The notes under the pieces were generated by a model, which saw only the letters and a list, made by a program, of their open reading frames with translations, searched no databases and had not been told where the DNA came from. Below are positions 24,336-35,529 of a stretch of 64,000 nt of DNA, piece after piece. Numbering within the stretch: position 1 is the stretch's first letter; each line of letters opens with the position of its first letter. The DNA comes from Gymnorhina tibicen. Its lineage: Eukaryota; Chordata; Aves; Passeriformes; Artamidae. The stretch spans positions 1,011,141 through 1,075,140 of the forward strand of contig VXAZ01008267.1 in NCBI GenBank assembly GCA_013399875.1, in the 5' to 3' direction. The position numbers and the translations under genes are program-made.

Positions 24336-26082
24336 GAAAATCACCAACAAAGATTTGTTTTCTGTGTATTTTGTTTCTTCTGTCTTTTCCAGTCTTTCTG
24401 CTCTAGGTTCTGCACACAGAACTATGTAATTAAATGGAAATACTTGCCATGAAAATACTACTGCGGGCTAGAAGCCATCTAGTGCAATTTCTAAAGACTT
24501 CTTAGAGGATTAAAGTTAGGGCAGGGAAGTGCAGCTTTGTTTAGCTCTTTGTGTGCAAATTTTAATTTGCTTCTGTATTTTTTTTCTTGATTGCTTTATT
24601 TGGGTGGTTTGTTCCTACTACATCCTGGGGCTTTTTGCTTCCACTAAGTAACACCTGCTGTTGAGAAATCTGTGTGTCCTGTTGCACATACATGCTATAC
24701 TCCTGGTTTTTTAAGTACTCATTAAGTCTAATGGAAATCATCTTCTTTGGGTGGTCCTCACTGCATACACTAATTTCCATACAGTACTCTACAAGAAGCC
24801 AAGAAGGGAGCAGGCCCCACAAAACGTGCTCTGCCAAGCAAGCCTGTTAACAGGGTTTTGAACAAGCCAAGGCTCTGTTAAGATCAATGGTTTGGTTCAC
24901 AAGGATATCCTATGCATGTTACCACAAGTCACAGATTGCTGTATGTAGATCTTAACCCAGTAAGAAAGAGTGCAGTCTGCCAGGCTATAGGATGCAGAAA
25001 AGCTATCGTGGGGTTGTGCTGCTCTGGCACCAGGAAATAGTGAGGAGCCCACACCAAGCCAAGTGAGTTGGAACATGCCGATAGTGCAAGCGCCAAACCT
25101 CTTAACAGAGAGAAACTCTGGGGAAGTTTAGCCTTTCCAACATAGCTTTCTTCCCTCCCCAATGTTACTTTCAGTCTTATCTGGCTCAGATTCAGTAACT
25201 GGTTTTCATTCAGTTATTATTTCAAGTAGGCCCAAGAGAACTTCTCAGGCATCTTAGTGATTTGTAAGTCAGTCCCCTGGGAAGGCAATGCAGAACCAAA
25301 GCACCATGGGCACGGTACTGTGCAACATGCCCAACTCAAGAGCTCTCCTGGAAGAGTCCTGCACCACAGGAGCTGGATCATGCAGGGGAGGAGCTGGCTG
25401 CTCCTGATAACGTGCTGAGTGTCAGCAAACCCATTCCCATCAGGGGGCTGAGGGAAAGGGCTGACACTGCCTCAACATTATCTCACTGATCAGCCGGCCC
25501 ACGAGCTGCGTGGGATTTACCAGTACACAGAGCTGAGGAAAATCAGACCGTGCTTAGCCAACTCAGCAAGAACACAGGAAGTTTTTAAGAGAGGAAGTCT
25601 TTTCTAAAATAGTATTAAAGTATGAAATATTAAAAATTGGAAATGACTATACATGATGGTGCTGGGGACTACACAGTTATCCCTAAAATTTCCTGTCTAA
25701 GCTCAACTTCACCCAGGACATCAAAAACCTGTCCTGTTTGGTGATTTGTACTGAACTGAAGCACTCCCCCTTCACAATGACCTGTGGATTTGATGTAGGT
25801 ATTTGCATTTTCTCAACATGTTGCCTGTCGCTAGTGCTGTCCTGCTGTCTTCCCCCAGCCAAAACAGAGAAGCCATGGTCTCTTTGTGGTCACACTGTCT
25901 CACCAGTAAGGCCAGTGAAGTAGATGTGACCTTGTAATTTTCTTCTGCTCTTGCTGTCATGGAAAATAATCATACCAAAATTGTGGCCACACTGAACAAC
26001 TCCTCATTTCTGATTTCTCTTCTCTGAGCAGATAAGAATGACCTAGGGCCTCTTAGTGTGTTTTACATCAAAGACTGATGAA

Positions 26083-26610
26083 GAGTCCTGACAGCCTTGA
26101 TGTCACTGCTGTAAATAAACCATTAATCACACTGCCATTCCAGGGAACAGCCTTCTCCCGGAGGGCATGAACCTCCCTCAGGTCACTAATATAAACCACA
26201 TCTCCACTAATCCGGTGGGGTGGAGTTAATGTCAGGGCTTTCAAGGTGGGCTGGCTCTGTGTCAGGGGGACACTCCATTACTCTCCTTGTAGTGCACAGG
26301 TCATTGTTATGGTTCCAGTGAATTGTAAATGGTCAATTAATGGAGAAAGAGTTATAATGAATTGAATAAAGTGCATTGCAGAAGGAGTTACAGTAATAAG
26401 TGGAAAGAACAGAAGGCTCAGTGTACTGTTAAAACTTTTGTTTCGGAGTTGACTGCTGCATACAAACTTAATATAGAGGTGCAAGAGAAACAATAGGGTC
26501 AGTGATCTAGCAGACAACCAGAGCAGTGTGGCTGTAGTACATATTGAAGAGATTAATATAATGAATAACAACAATGTGTCTATTAAAAATTGATCTAATT
26601 TTAAAATCCA
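26083..26610. promoter_or_regulatory. Enhancer-like AT-rich block (candidate conserved non-coding element)
   Basis: The block has a dense run of developmental transcription-factor-like words. SOX-type cores are at 26302-26309 (ATTGTTAT), 26489-26496 (AACAATAG) and 26571-26576 (ACAATG). Homeodomain-type TAAT/ATTA words include CAATTAATGG near 26334-26343 and GATTAATATAATGAATAAC near 26551. A forkhead-like TGTAAATAAACC lies at about 26112, with CATTCCA nearby. Base composition is even, without simple repeats. This texture is typical of conserved developmental enhancers, but such words also occur by chance in AT-rich DNA. I have no alignment to show conservation. Confidence 0.22.
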
Positions 26611-26683
26611 TGCCAGGCCACTGTCTTTCCAGCACTACTCTTCAGTAAGATTGTCAGTGGAAATAACATATTTTATACATATA

Positions 26684-26770
26684 AACAAGCATTATATGTA
26701 TATAAAATGCATGTTATTATATATATATATGATGTATTATATATTTACACACATATACATATACATCAAA
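26684..26770. repeat. TA-rich simple repeat / degenerate microsatellite
   Basis: Alternating TA and CA dinucleotides dominate, with a pure TA run around 26716-26731 flanked by TATATTTACACACATATAC-type words. It looks like a decayed (TA)n/(CATA)n microsatellite, with no coding capacity. Confidence 0.7.
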
Positions 26771-26774
26771 ATAG

Positions 26775-29700
26775 CATATTAGTGTGGTTAAGAAATACAA
26801 CTAAAACCAAAGTCAGTTAGGCCTGTACTCTGCAGCTGAATTGCTCAGCCATCGTGGGTGAATTGCAAACAGAAATCTGGCCTTCTGACAGAGTAGCTTT
26901 TGCAACGGGAACTGCCTCATTAAGCATGGCCATCTGCATGTCCCAGTGTAAAAGCAGCGTAAAAATAATGATACAACAGAGCTGATTGCTGCCTCTCTGC
27001 TTTAGGGAGTCCTGAGGGCAGTCTGTGATTCCCAGAAGTTATTCAAAGTAGCCCTAAATCAGAGAGCTCAGGGCTACTCTAAACTACACTTATACATTTT
27101 TTCATACAGTAAGTTATATTTCTAAAAAGTGGTCCCAAGGGCATGTGAGCCAGATAGCATTGGCCACTTTCACACACTCCTTCCTCACCGCAGCCTGGCA
27201 CAGAGGCTGCTAACACAGCTTTCTGTGGCCAGAGGAAACCCCCACACTTTCCCTCTGGAGGCTGAGCCTAACCTTTAGGGCTGTGCACTGTAGTTTACAC
27301 GTTCAGTCCAGACAGCACGGTTTTGAAACCACACTCAAAAAGCCTCTGCAGAGCAGTGATGGCAGTGAGTGGCTGCAGGAAGTTCAGGCACATCACATCC
27401 CTCCTCTTGGAAGGGGCTCTGTGGTACAGCCAAGAGGGGCTTCACACCATCCCCCAGGCATCCCCCAGCTTCACCAGCTGTGCTGGTTTTAGGACTCCCA
27501 AATGAAATGCAGTATCTCACAACCTGACTTCTCTAATTATTTTAAAACCTGACACTTGCTAACCCAGGTGGACACAGAGCTAGATCATCACAACCCGGGC
27601 TACTCTCCAGAGGCAGATTCCTTACAAGGAAACCACCCCACTGGTCTGCTCTGCATGGCAGATGAGGTGCCACAAAAGCCCAAGCTCTGATCAGCACCAC
27701 AAATACAGCTAATAAACTATTAACACCTCAGGCAACTAAATCACAACTCTGCTGGGCTCCATCTATTTAAAACACCGTCAGTGCCAGGACTAAAATTGTG
27801 AACTTCCCCTGCTAAAAATTTGGGTGACCCTCACTTGCCTTATAACAAAGCAAACCAGGGTGTGTAGGGGTGTCTGTGTTAGCATAAGCCTGACTGTAAA
27901 AGCCTGACCCCCTAGCTTGATGCCTTAACCAGGACCAGAAGACGAGATTGCTGACTTGGAATGGAGTTTCTTAAGAGAAAAACGAACTGAAGAAATGTTT
28001 TATTCTGCTGAAGCACGGATTGTCTTTGGAGTCCAAAACACTGCTATTTAAAAATGCCTTTTGCAAACCAAGGGTTGTGAGTTTCGAAGCTGTCAAAAGA
28101 ATCCCTCTCATTATAACCATACGAAGGTCAGGATTCAGCACTGTCCAACAGTGAGATTCATGAGCTGGGCCTCCCACAAGCATCCTTGGGGAGACAAGCA
28201 CAAGGTAAGCTGCCTTCCACTTCTGTCAACAGAAGCTCAGCTGCGTTCTTCTATGCCTCATGCCACAATCTTCATACTTAGTTTTTCAGTACAATATTTA
28301 TTTCAGTTTTAATTTGTAAGTTTCTTTAAATACCTACTTCAAGGCTTTTCCATGCACCTCCAGCTTAATCTTCTGAACTTAAACTCAAGTTATAGGCCTG
28401 AACCCCTCTTCAGCAACATTTTTAAGTAATATCAGTAAGATAAAGGTATAAAATTTTGAATTCTGCCTTTTTGTACTTTCTTAAGGAATATTTGTTTTGA
28501 AGAATATAGTTTATAAAATAAGGAAAGAAAATGTGTATTTATACCATGCTTCGTGTAATAAAGGAGACTTTAGAACTCCATTTGTTATAAATAAAAATAC
28601 CTGGCTGATCTTCCCAATACATATATTTAAAGCTATTCTGACAGTGTGGGACAATAAAAGAGTATTAGCTTTATTACCACCTACATTTGACTGAAATAAA
28701 GTTTCACAATGTACCTGTGAGCTGGACAGAAGATACCCACGAAGTCTTGAGAAGCAGAGATAAGCACATATTAGTGCTTCTTCTGACACAGACTGAGGTT
28801 TATGTGTGCATTTCTGGAGCTGCCAATGAGCACTTTTGTAAAAATGCACCCAGAAAATACACACATGGTCCGTACACAGAAGTCCTCAACCCCTGTCTGG
28901 AGTGAGACCCTCTGTGTCTCACCGCATCTGTCTGTGCAGGCTTGCCACCACCCCTCGTATCATACCCAGTCCCTTACACCCTGTCACAGCCTTCCAGAGA
29001 GGCATCAGTGGGGTCTACAGCTAAGGGGAGGCTGGGTTTGCTGCTCTTCTGCTGTCCTGCACATCCTTCCTTATTGCTGGGCCTGGACACAAGCAGTCAC
29101 TTCCCTTTTACCTCTTCGCTTTCCTGATGCAACAGCTCAGCATGGGAAAAATAGGCAGCAGGACCTACTGGTGATCCTAAGGTGCTACCAGCAGCCTGAT
29201 GCTCTCTACACTGTGGCTGATCTTGCATGGTGCCTAAACTGGTCCCAACACACTTGGCTTTCCTCTCCAAGCTATCAAATAGAGTCTACAGCCCTGAAGT
29301 AGCCTGAAATTCAAGAGTCTGTTTCAGATGATGTAGCCATGCATGGTCACCGGGAAGGCTCCACAGTTCCCTTCCAGTCCAAGGAAGAGCAATTGCTTGT
29401 AAACAAATGAATACTGTTTAGCATTAACTAGGAATGCCTCAGCCTGATGTGTATTCTACAGCGTATCAGAAAAGATTTTTCTTCTAAACAAAAGGGAAAC
29501 TAAATATAATCAATTAATTTCAATACCTTTAAAACGTAACAGTGTTTAGTGAGGCTAGTGGGGTACTCAGCACTAAAGATTAACATTACCTTATGAGCAG
29601 GACTTCTTTCGTGATATGCAAAGAAATATTTATTTCTCAAAATTATAATTTACTTCCAATCTACATTCTACGTAATGCAGGCAAATGCTGCATTTAAAGC

Positions 29701-32700
29701 ATATGGGTAAAGGAAAACCCCATGTGGAAGTACACATGATTGAAGCCTAAGTCTGCAAAATTTCAGAGACACAAAAGCAGCACATATTGGCATAAATTTT
29801 TTTCTGATGCTTGCAAATGTAATAGATCTTTAGCTTTACTGATGAGCAAAACTGTACACAGAAACTTGAAACTGTTTCAGAATTATTGTTAATTACAAAG
29901 CCCTTGAAAATGCCTGTGAGTAAACCAGGTCCTTTTATTTATTTTTCTTTTGCAATAAAATGTGTGTTATCAGGAACAGGAATTCTTCCCCCAAAACAGA
30001 TTTCTGCTAGTTGAAATATACAGCATCTCTTTCCAACCTACATTTTGTATTAAAGAATGGACATATTTAAAATTAATCAGGCCACTTTTTGCATCTATTT
30101 CTGTAAGTGCTGCTGGCTATTGCATTGCTGTAACACATCATCAAGGAAATGGCCAGTGGGAACAAGAGTTCTGCAGATTGACAAGACAAGCAACTCTTAT
30201 TAAATGCAAACTGTCAACTTTTGTACTTTAGATAAACGCTTGGATTTAGGAGGGTCAGAGACAGGCAGAAGGTGTCAGCAGACAGATTGGAAGGTCTCTG
30301 GGACTTTTCAAGAGATTTATAAGTTCACTTTTGTTTAACTGCTTGTTTTTTAAGCATTTTGGTTTCTTTGAGGTACTCAAACCTAAGCTGACATGCCTTC
30401 TAATTTTGCTGTGTGTTGACTATGAAAGTTTAATAAAAACACTGCAAATTTTCACTGTTCTCAGTGATTTAGCAGGAGATTTCAATCTTATAGATAAAAT
30501 AGCCTAGAAATAGCCTTTGATCTGCAGTCTATGTATGGATCATAAAAACACAGAAACACAGCACAAAATGCTGCAACAAAGACCTGGGGTTTTTGAGTCA
30601 CCAGGCTGCAGTATATTTTGTGTGTAATGAAATGATCATTGCTCTTCCGTATCGATAAAGCAGTCAGATCAAACTTCTCCTCACCTGTGGGTAAGGGGAG
30701 AGCCTGCTGTTCTCTACTCTCTTGGCCTCAGAACTGGCTCTAGCTCTAGGGAGAGCCTGTGGCAACAAAGCAGTTCTTGCTCTGTCACTTATGCGAGAGA
30801 TGTGGTCAACTGACAGCTTCTGAGGGAAAGGCAGATGCATGCGGTGCAGAAACATCTCTGTCTGTCCACACTCAATTTTCCTTGTCCTTCCTCCTGCAGT
30901 ATCTCCTGTGCAAGGAGGTAGGTAGGTGCCAGGGCTCATCCTGAGGCAGGGAAAACCATCTCTCCTTGTGTTGCTCAGAAGCCTTAGGGCAGTGTGGGAA
31001 CACCGCTGCCAAACAACCTCCTTACAAAACAGGAGCTGGTGGCTGAAGCCCCCAGGCTGCAGCCCTTTGTGTATTTCACGGAGGATCTGCTGGTGAGTAA
31101 GGAGCCCTGTTCCCAAGGGCACCATCAGCATTTTGCTCTGGACTCCGTGCGTGTCCACTTGTGATGTGCTATTAGACCATTTGTGATGGAAGAGTCATGG
31201 TGGAATTTTCTCTTGAAAGCTCACTTTTAAAAACTGCAGCATGGAAAGCAGATCTTTGCTTTGACTTACAGAAAATGCATGTGAGTAGAAGGTAGTGGGA
31301 TCTACCTCTTAGAATACTGTGCCCAGTGCAATATCCCATTCTTTGCTCTTGGAATTCATTAAAAAGAACATTTTCAACTTTTCCGAACTGCTATCCAGTT
31401 TAAAAAGGAGATTGGTAGTGGTGTTACAATAGCTGCTTACTTTATTCATGATATCGGCTTTACTGTATGTGTTTTCCTGATGTTTTTGCAAAAGAGGTTA
31501 TTTCCTTGACCTTCACATGGTTTGAGAAAAAGGTTTGCATTTTAGATTTTCATTTTAATTTTGTTCTGGTGTTTAAAGAACAAAAATGAGACTGTAAGCT
31601 CCTTGGAGGACGTTTAAGGTACGAGCTGTGAGCCAGATGTGAGCTATAAAACTCCTCAGCTGAGACTCCTTGCAGGCAGCTGTAGTCACCTATCTTTGGA
31701 GAATTCAGGTCCCAGCGTGCATTAAAGCCAAACCCCTGGGATCAAGGGAGAATGTTTAATGCTCTGACCCTGGGCCTCCTTGGTGGTCATGCCTATCTTA
31801 AAAGCATAGATTGTTATCCGTTTTATTTTTACGCAAATTAATTTTTCCCTCCAGGACTCCTGGCCAGAGAAGACTTTTATGAGATACCATAGTCTTCTAC
31901 ACATAAAATAATTATGATAAAGGAAAGTCTTCTTCAAATAAATGCAGCATAGAGATGAATATGCAAATTTACTAATATCGTTGCCTTCCATCTTGCATAC
32001 ACTGAAATTATGGTTTTTTACTGCATTCATCCTATGATCCATGAAAGAGATAAACTTGCTGTAATATTGCTGGAAAGTTCCCAGCCACCCCAGTATATCC
32101 AAACCACAGGAAAATCCAGCAAGCTCCTCATTGTGAAGCTAACATTGCTGAGTAAATGCTTTAAGTACCCGACTCTGTGTCAGGAACAATAAATAAAGTC
32201 CTTGGCCCAAAATGCAAATCTTAATAAGGCTCACACATATCATAAAGAGTGAAACACACACACTAAAAGAATTATAATCTGGGTATGCTCACTACTGTCA
32301 ACCAGTTGACAGCGAGCCTCCCTGTGTTACAAACAGCCATATCCAGAGCTCTCAAGCTGCAGGAATTCATCACCACCCCAGTCAGAGGTGAGTTACACAT
32401 CTTACATCTGCTTGGGAATGGATGAGAAGCATGATGGGGCCCTGATATGTTTTGTGTGAGGGTATGTGTTTAAGAAAACAAGAACAAGAAGTAGCAGGAA
32501 GTGTGAAGAGAAACACAAAGAGAGACTGAAGACACTCGGGTCCAAAAAAGCATTGATAGGACAGCCCTCGGGTTTTGGGTCAGGTGCTGGGTCAACAAAG
32601 TTTGGGCTGTTTCATCCCGTGTGTGTCTGCAGGACTTTGTGAATGCCTTGGAAATCAAAAAGACTGTGTTTAAGACATCCATGTCCATCATCACCATTGT

Positions 32701-33050
32701 TATCCACAACCTGGAATACCCTGCATTTTTGGTTACCAACTTAGATTGAAAGTAACTCCATGTCAAGACAAAAAGTTAATTCATGATGGGTTCTTGTTGT
32801 AGCTCCAGAAGTCTGCAATAACTATTAGGTACATTAAAATTTTTTTTCTTCATTCAGGATACTTTTGTACATGTTATAGATGTGTAACATAAATGTTACA
32901 ACAAGTCATGACTTGCATTTTAAATTGAAGCACTGGAGCCATCTCAGCTCACAAGTATTTTCAAAAATTATTGGCATAAAATAACATCTTAAGTTAGTCC
33001 ACAGGTCATTTCAAAGCATTGTGCTGTATAGGAATAGAAATGAGTGGGCT
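26775..33050. other. Intron-like or intergenic stretch
   Basis: No gene is supported. A donor-like AAG followed by GTAAGC sits at 28202-28210, without a convincing partner acceptor. A candidate plus-strand poly(A) signal is at 28695-28700. Open frames at 28802-29302 (plus) and 30664-31158 (minus) are long for the background but have no recognisable domains and no strong splice context. Confidence 0.42.
28695..28700 (+). terminator. Weak candidate polyadenylation signal, plus strand
   Basis: AATAAA is preceded by about 200 bases of very AT-rich, UTR-like sequence and followed by a modest GT-containing stretch (AATGTACCTGTGAGCTGG). No coding exon can be linked to it, and AATAAA occurs many times in this AT-rich window. 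Confidence 0.2.
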
Positions 33051-33054
33051 TTGG

Positions 33055-33125
33055 ATGTCTAATTCATTTAGGTGCTTTTCTTGCAAGTCTATTGATGTCA
33101 GTCCTATTGGGCCTATTGCTGAGGA
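33055..33125. repeat. Possible ancient CR1-related relic
   Basis: The segment reads CTAATTCATTTAGGTGCTTT, then CTATTGATGTCAGTCCTATT. It resembles the old sauropsid repeat motif CCTAACTCATTTAGGCGCTTTT followed by CATTGATTTCAATGGG. The match is short and degenerate. Confidence 0.33.
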
Positions 33126-34456
33126 AAAATTATCTGTGTTCATTTAAATGTTAAGACAGGCTCAGTGCTGAAAACTGTTTAATTGCATTAGACAGATGAT
33201 ACCAATTATAATTTATACATAAATCAGAGGCAGAGTTAAATTCAAAAATTAACAGATTTTGTTTAGATGGCTATGATCATGTTTCTACTAACCACAAAAA
33301 GAGGCGTCTTTTCCTTAAATGATTTTATTTGTTTGTACTGGCACAATGTGTTCAGCACAGGATCTATCACTACGTCCAAGTCATCTGTTAACTTCATCCA
33401 CTTTCTCAGATGTTTATAGTTCCCTATCCTATATTGAGTGAAAAATGGACACCAAAGCCACAGGGTGACCTCAGCTGACCTAACGTTTGATTGCCTCCAT
33501 CCTGATTCGTGGGTGAGAGCTGGTGTTGACTTCCAAAGTCTTATGCACAGCTTGTAATTGATTTCCATTTGACCTGCAGTGCTTAATTTTGCTCACCAAT
33601 GAGTTTCTCGATCATCTTTGTTGTTTGTTTTTGAGTGGGTGAGGTGAGTGCACCATGTGTAGTCCTGGGCCCACAGGAGGTCACTGGCAACTGTCACCTG
33701 CTGAGGGACCACCAAGATCCATTTTAGATGCAGAAACAATCCTTTCATCCATGAGCACTGGGAAACACCACAAAACTCAAAAGACGCCAAAATGAAAAAA
33801 ATATTCCTAATAAAAACTAACAAATTTGTCTTCACTATTTTATTTGACAAGTATTTTTGAACATGCAGAGACTTTGTTTTCCAGAAAGAAATCTGGGAAG
33901 ACTTCATGCTGGTGATATGTCAGCTCTGGTGTCCATATGTGTCCTTAAATAATGGCACAAACATAGTATTAACAACAGATATTAATAATTAATAAGTACC
34001 CTTGGAATAAAAGATTTCTGAGCAAGCACAACAGTATGCTCCCAGGAGCCTGTTCTATCACCTACATTGTCCTCCTCTGTGCATAGCTGAAAGTTCATTC
34101 ATATGGTCAGGGTAAATAATATCAAGGTGAAATTATTTCAGTCCATCAGGCAAAGGAATGATCAACTCTCCCAAGGTATGACAGTGTCAGTAACCCAAAG
34201 AAATTCCCTACACTCCACTTCAGAACGCACCTTTTTTTTGGTGTGTGTCTGTGTAAATGCAAACATGGCCATCTCATTTAGCTTAATCCTGCTAATAGAA
34301 GAAATACTTCTGTCTCCAAAGAAGCATTTCAAAGCATCCTGTTTGAAGACGTAGTTACTGGATGATGTGGAGCATCACCCTTATTTACATGAAGGTGCTT
34401 CCTGTTAGCATGGTATCCTCCATTCCCTGGCCTCATATTTTGTCTGCTGCATGTGG

Positions 34457-34515
34457 CTAATCACTCTATAAACAGGAAGGACACTTGAAAGATCATCTAA
34501 ATAAACCCTGGTGTG
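34457..34515 (-). mobile_element. CR1-type 3'-end relic
   Basis: The plus strand reads AATCACTCTATAAACAGGAA, then GGACACTTGAAAGATCATCT, then AAACCCTGGTG. It follows the antisense of the CR1 3' end (AATCATAGAATGG, then GGAAGGGACCTTAAAGATCA, then TCCAGTTCCAACCCCCTG). About 60 bases remain, so this would be a heavily truncated old copy on the minus strand. Confidence 0.42.
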
Positions 34516-35512
34516 TATAATTCTCTGGTAGGTTAATGAGGAAGAAGTTGGCCAAAAAAAGAAAATTGTTATATGCAAGAGAGTAGTGCTTAGGAAAGCA
34601 AAAATGTCTTTGTATATGGGACCTCCATACTGATTAAAACCACTCTATAAGTAAAACTCTAAACAGAAGGAAAACCTAAACTTGGCTGTGATGTGTGTTT
34701 TCTCACAAGCAAAAGCACACACATATGTTCAGTCCCCATGTGGCCTCAGGTGAAGCCAGAGGAGTTACACAGAAGGGATTATCGTGCAATCCATTTGCAA
34801 TTAAGCGCTGTGCCACCTCTGCTCCCTTGTCAGCTGGCTTTATGACTCCTTCTGCGGACTTTACACCTCCAAGATGCCCAAAGCAGACAGTGTGGTAAGG
34901 ATCTGGGCACATCATAAGCGAATGTTAAAAATCTAACTTAAGATGGACAGTAAAGCTGCTGAAAACTTTGCACCATTTGTCAAGTTTTTGTGTCTCTTCC
35001 AAAAACTCCCAGAGACTCTTGTTCTTCATATTAACTTCTATTTTCTAACACAGAAATTGTTCAAATAAGCAATGCTATTTTACTTTAGTTCTCAGGTTGG
35101 TCTTTATTCCATCCAGATGTTACTGCTCATACTCCTGTCTTCATTTAGAGCAACACTTTGTAGAATACCTAATCTTTAAGTCACTTTTACTTTAATTCAC
35201 CGCTATATTTTTTAAACGACTGTGTTTGACACAAACCACTGACTGGTTTCACAACTGTTCACTTCGTTGTTCCATCCACATTTAATGGAATTGCTGGAAC
35301 CACTTAAAATCCATTAATATACTACAAATTACAAGTACAAATCATATTTGGTGAATCAGTGCAGTTGGGAAGACTGAATAACTTCTACTCATAAGAAATC
35401 AAGTCCATTGCAAATGTGTAACTATAGTTTCCAAAATGGTTAAAGATTTTCCACAAATATTCAGGATTAAATCTATGTTTTGAAACATTTATCCTCTTTT
35501 GATTCTCTCTCC

Positions 35513-35529
35513 TTTTTTTTTTTTTTTTT
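35513..35529 (+). repeat. Poly-T run (17 nt)
   Basis: There are 17 uninterrupted T preceded by a pyrimidine-rich stretch (CTCTCTCC) and followed by AG. It resembles a very strong splice acceptor tract, but no exon-like sequence with a donor follows. It could also be the poly(A) tail of a minus-strand retroposed copy, though I recognise no gene-derived sequence beside it. Confidence 0.8.

Larger units (their letters stand above)
22310..26080. other. Non-coding stretch with a GC-richer patch
   Basis: Between about 23200 and 23800 the sequence becomes GC-richer with clustered CpG (for example 23640-23770), and several frames on both strands stay open for 90-178 codons. This mutual openness is what GC enrichment produces, so I do not call a gene. 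Possible MIR-like pieces lie at 23048-23104 and 24288-24335. The rest is AT-rich and featureless. Confidence 0.4.

Noticed and set aside
26278..26574. 98-codon hydrophobic minus-strand frame
   Set aside because: It is the complement of AT-rich sequence. The leucine/isoleucine-rich translation follows from base composition and overlaps the enhancer-like block.
28050..28205. tRNA-SINE-like B-box (GGTTGTGAGTTTCGAAGC) and donor-like GTAAGC at 28205
   Set aside because: No A-box at the proper distance, no cloverleaf and no CR1-like tail. The donor has no credible partner acceptor.
28802..29302. 166-codon plus-strand open frame
   Set aside because: Rich in C, H, W and S, as in translated non-coding DNA. 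No acceptor at its start, no domain, and a second frame is open in the same place.
30664..31158. 164-codon minus-strand open frame
   Set aside because: No recognisable family, no convincing splice sites, and mild GC enrichment explains the openness.
33263..33907. Two adjacent minus-strand frames that might be pieces of a transposon gene
   Set aside because: No transposase or reverse-transcriptase motif is visible, and no terminal repeats or poly(A) tail flank them.
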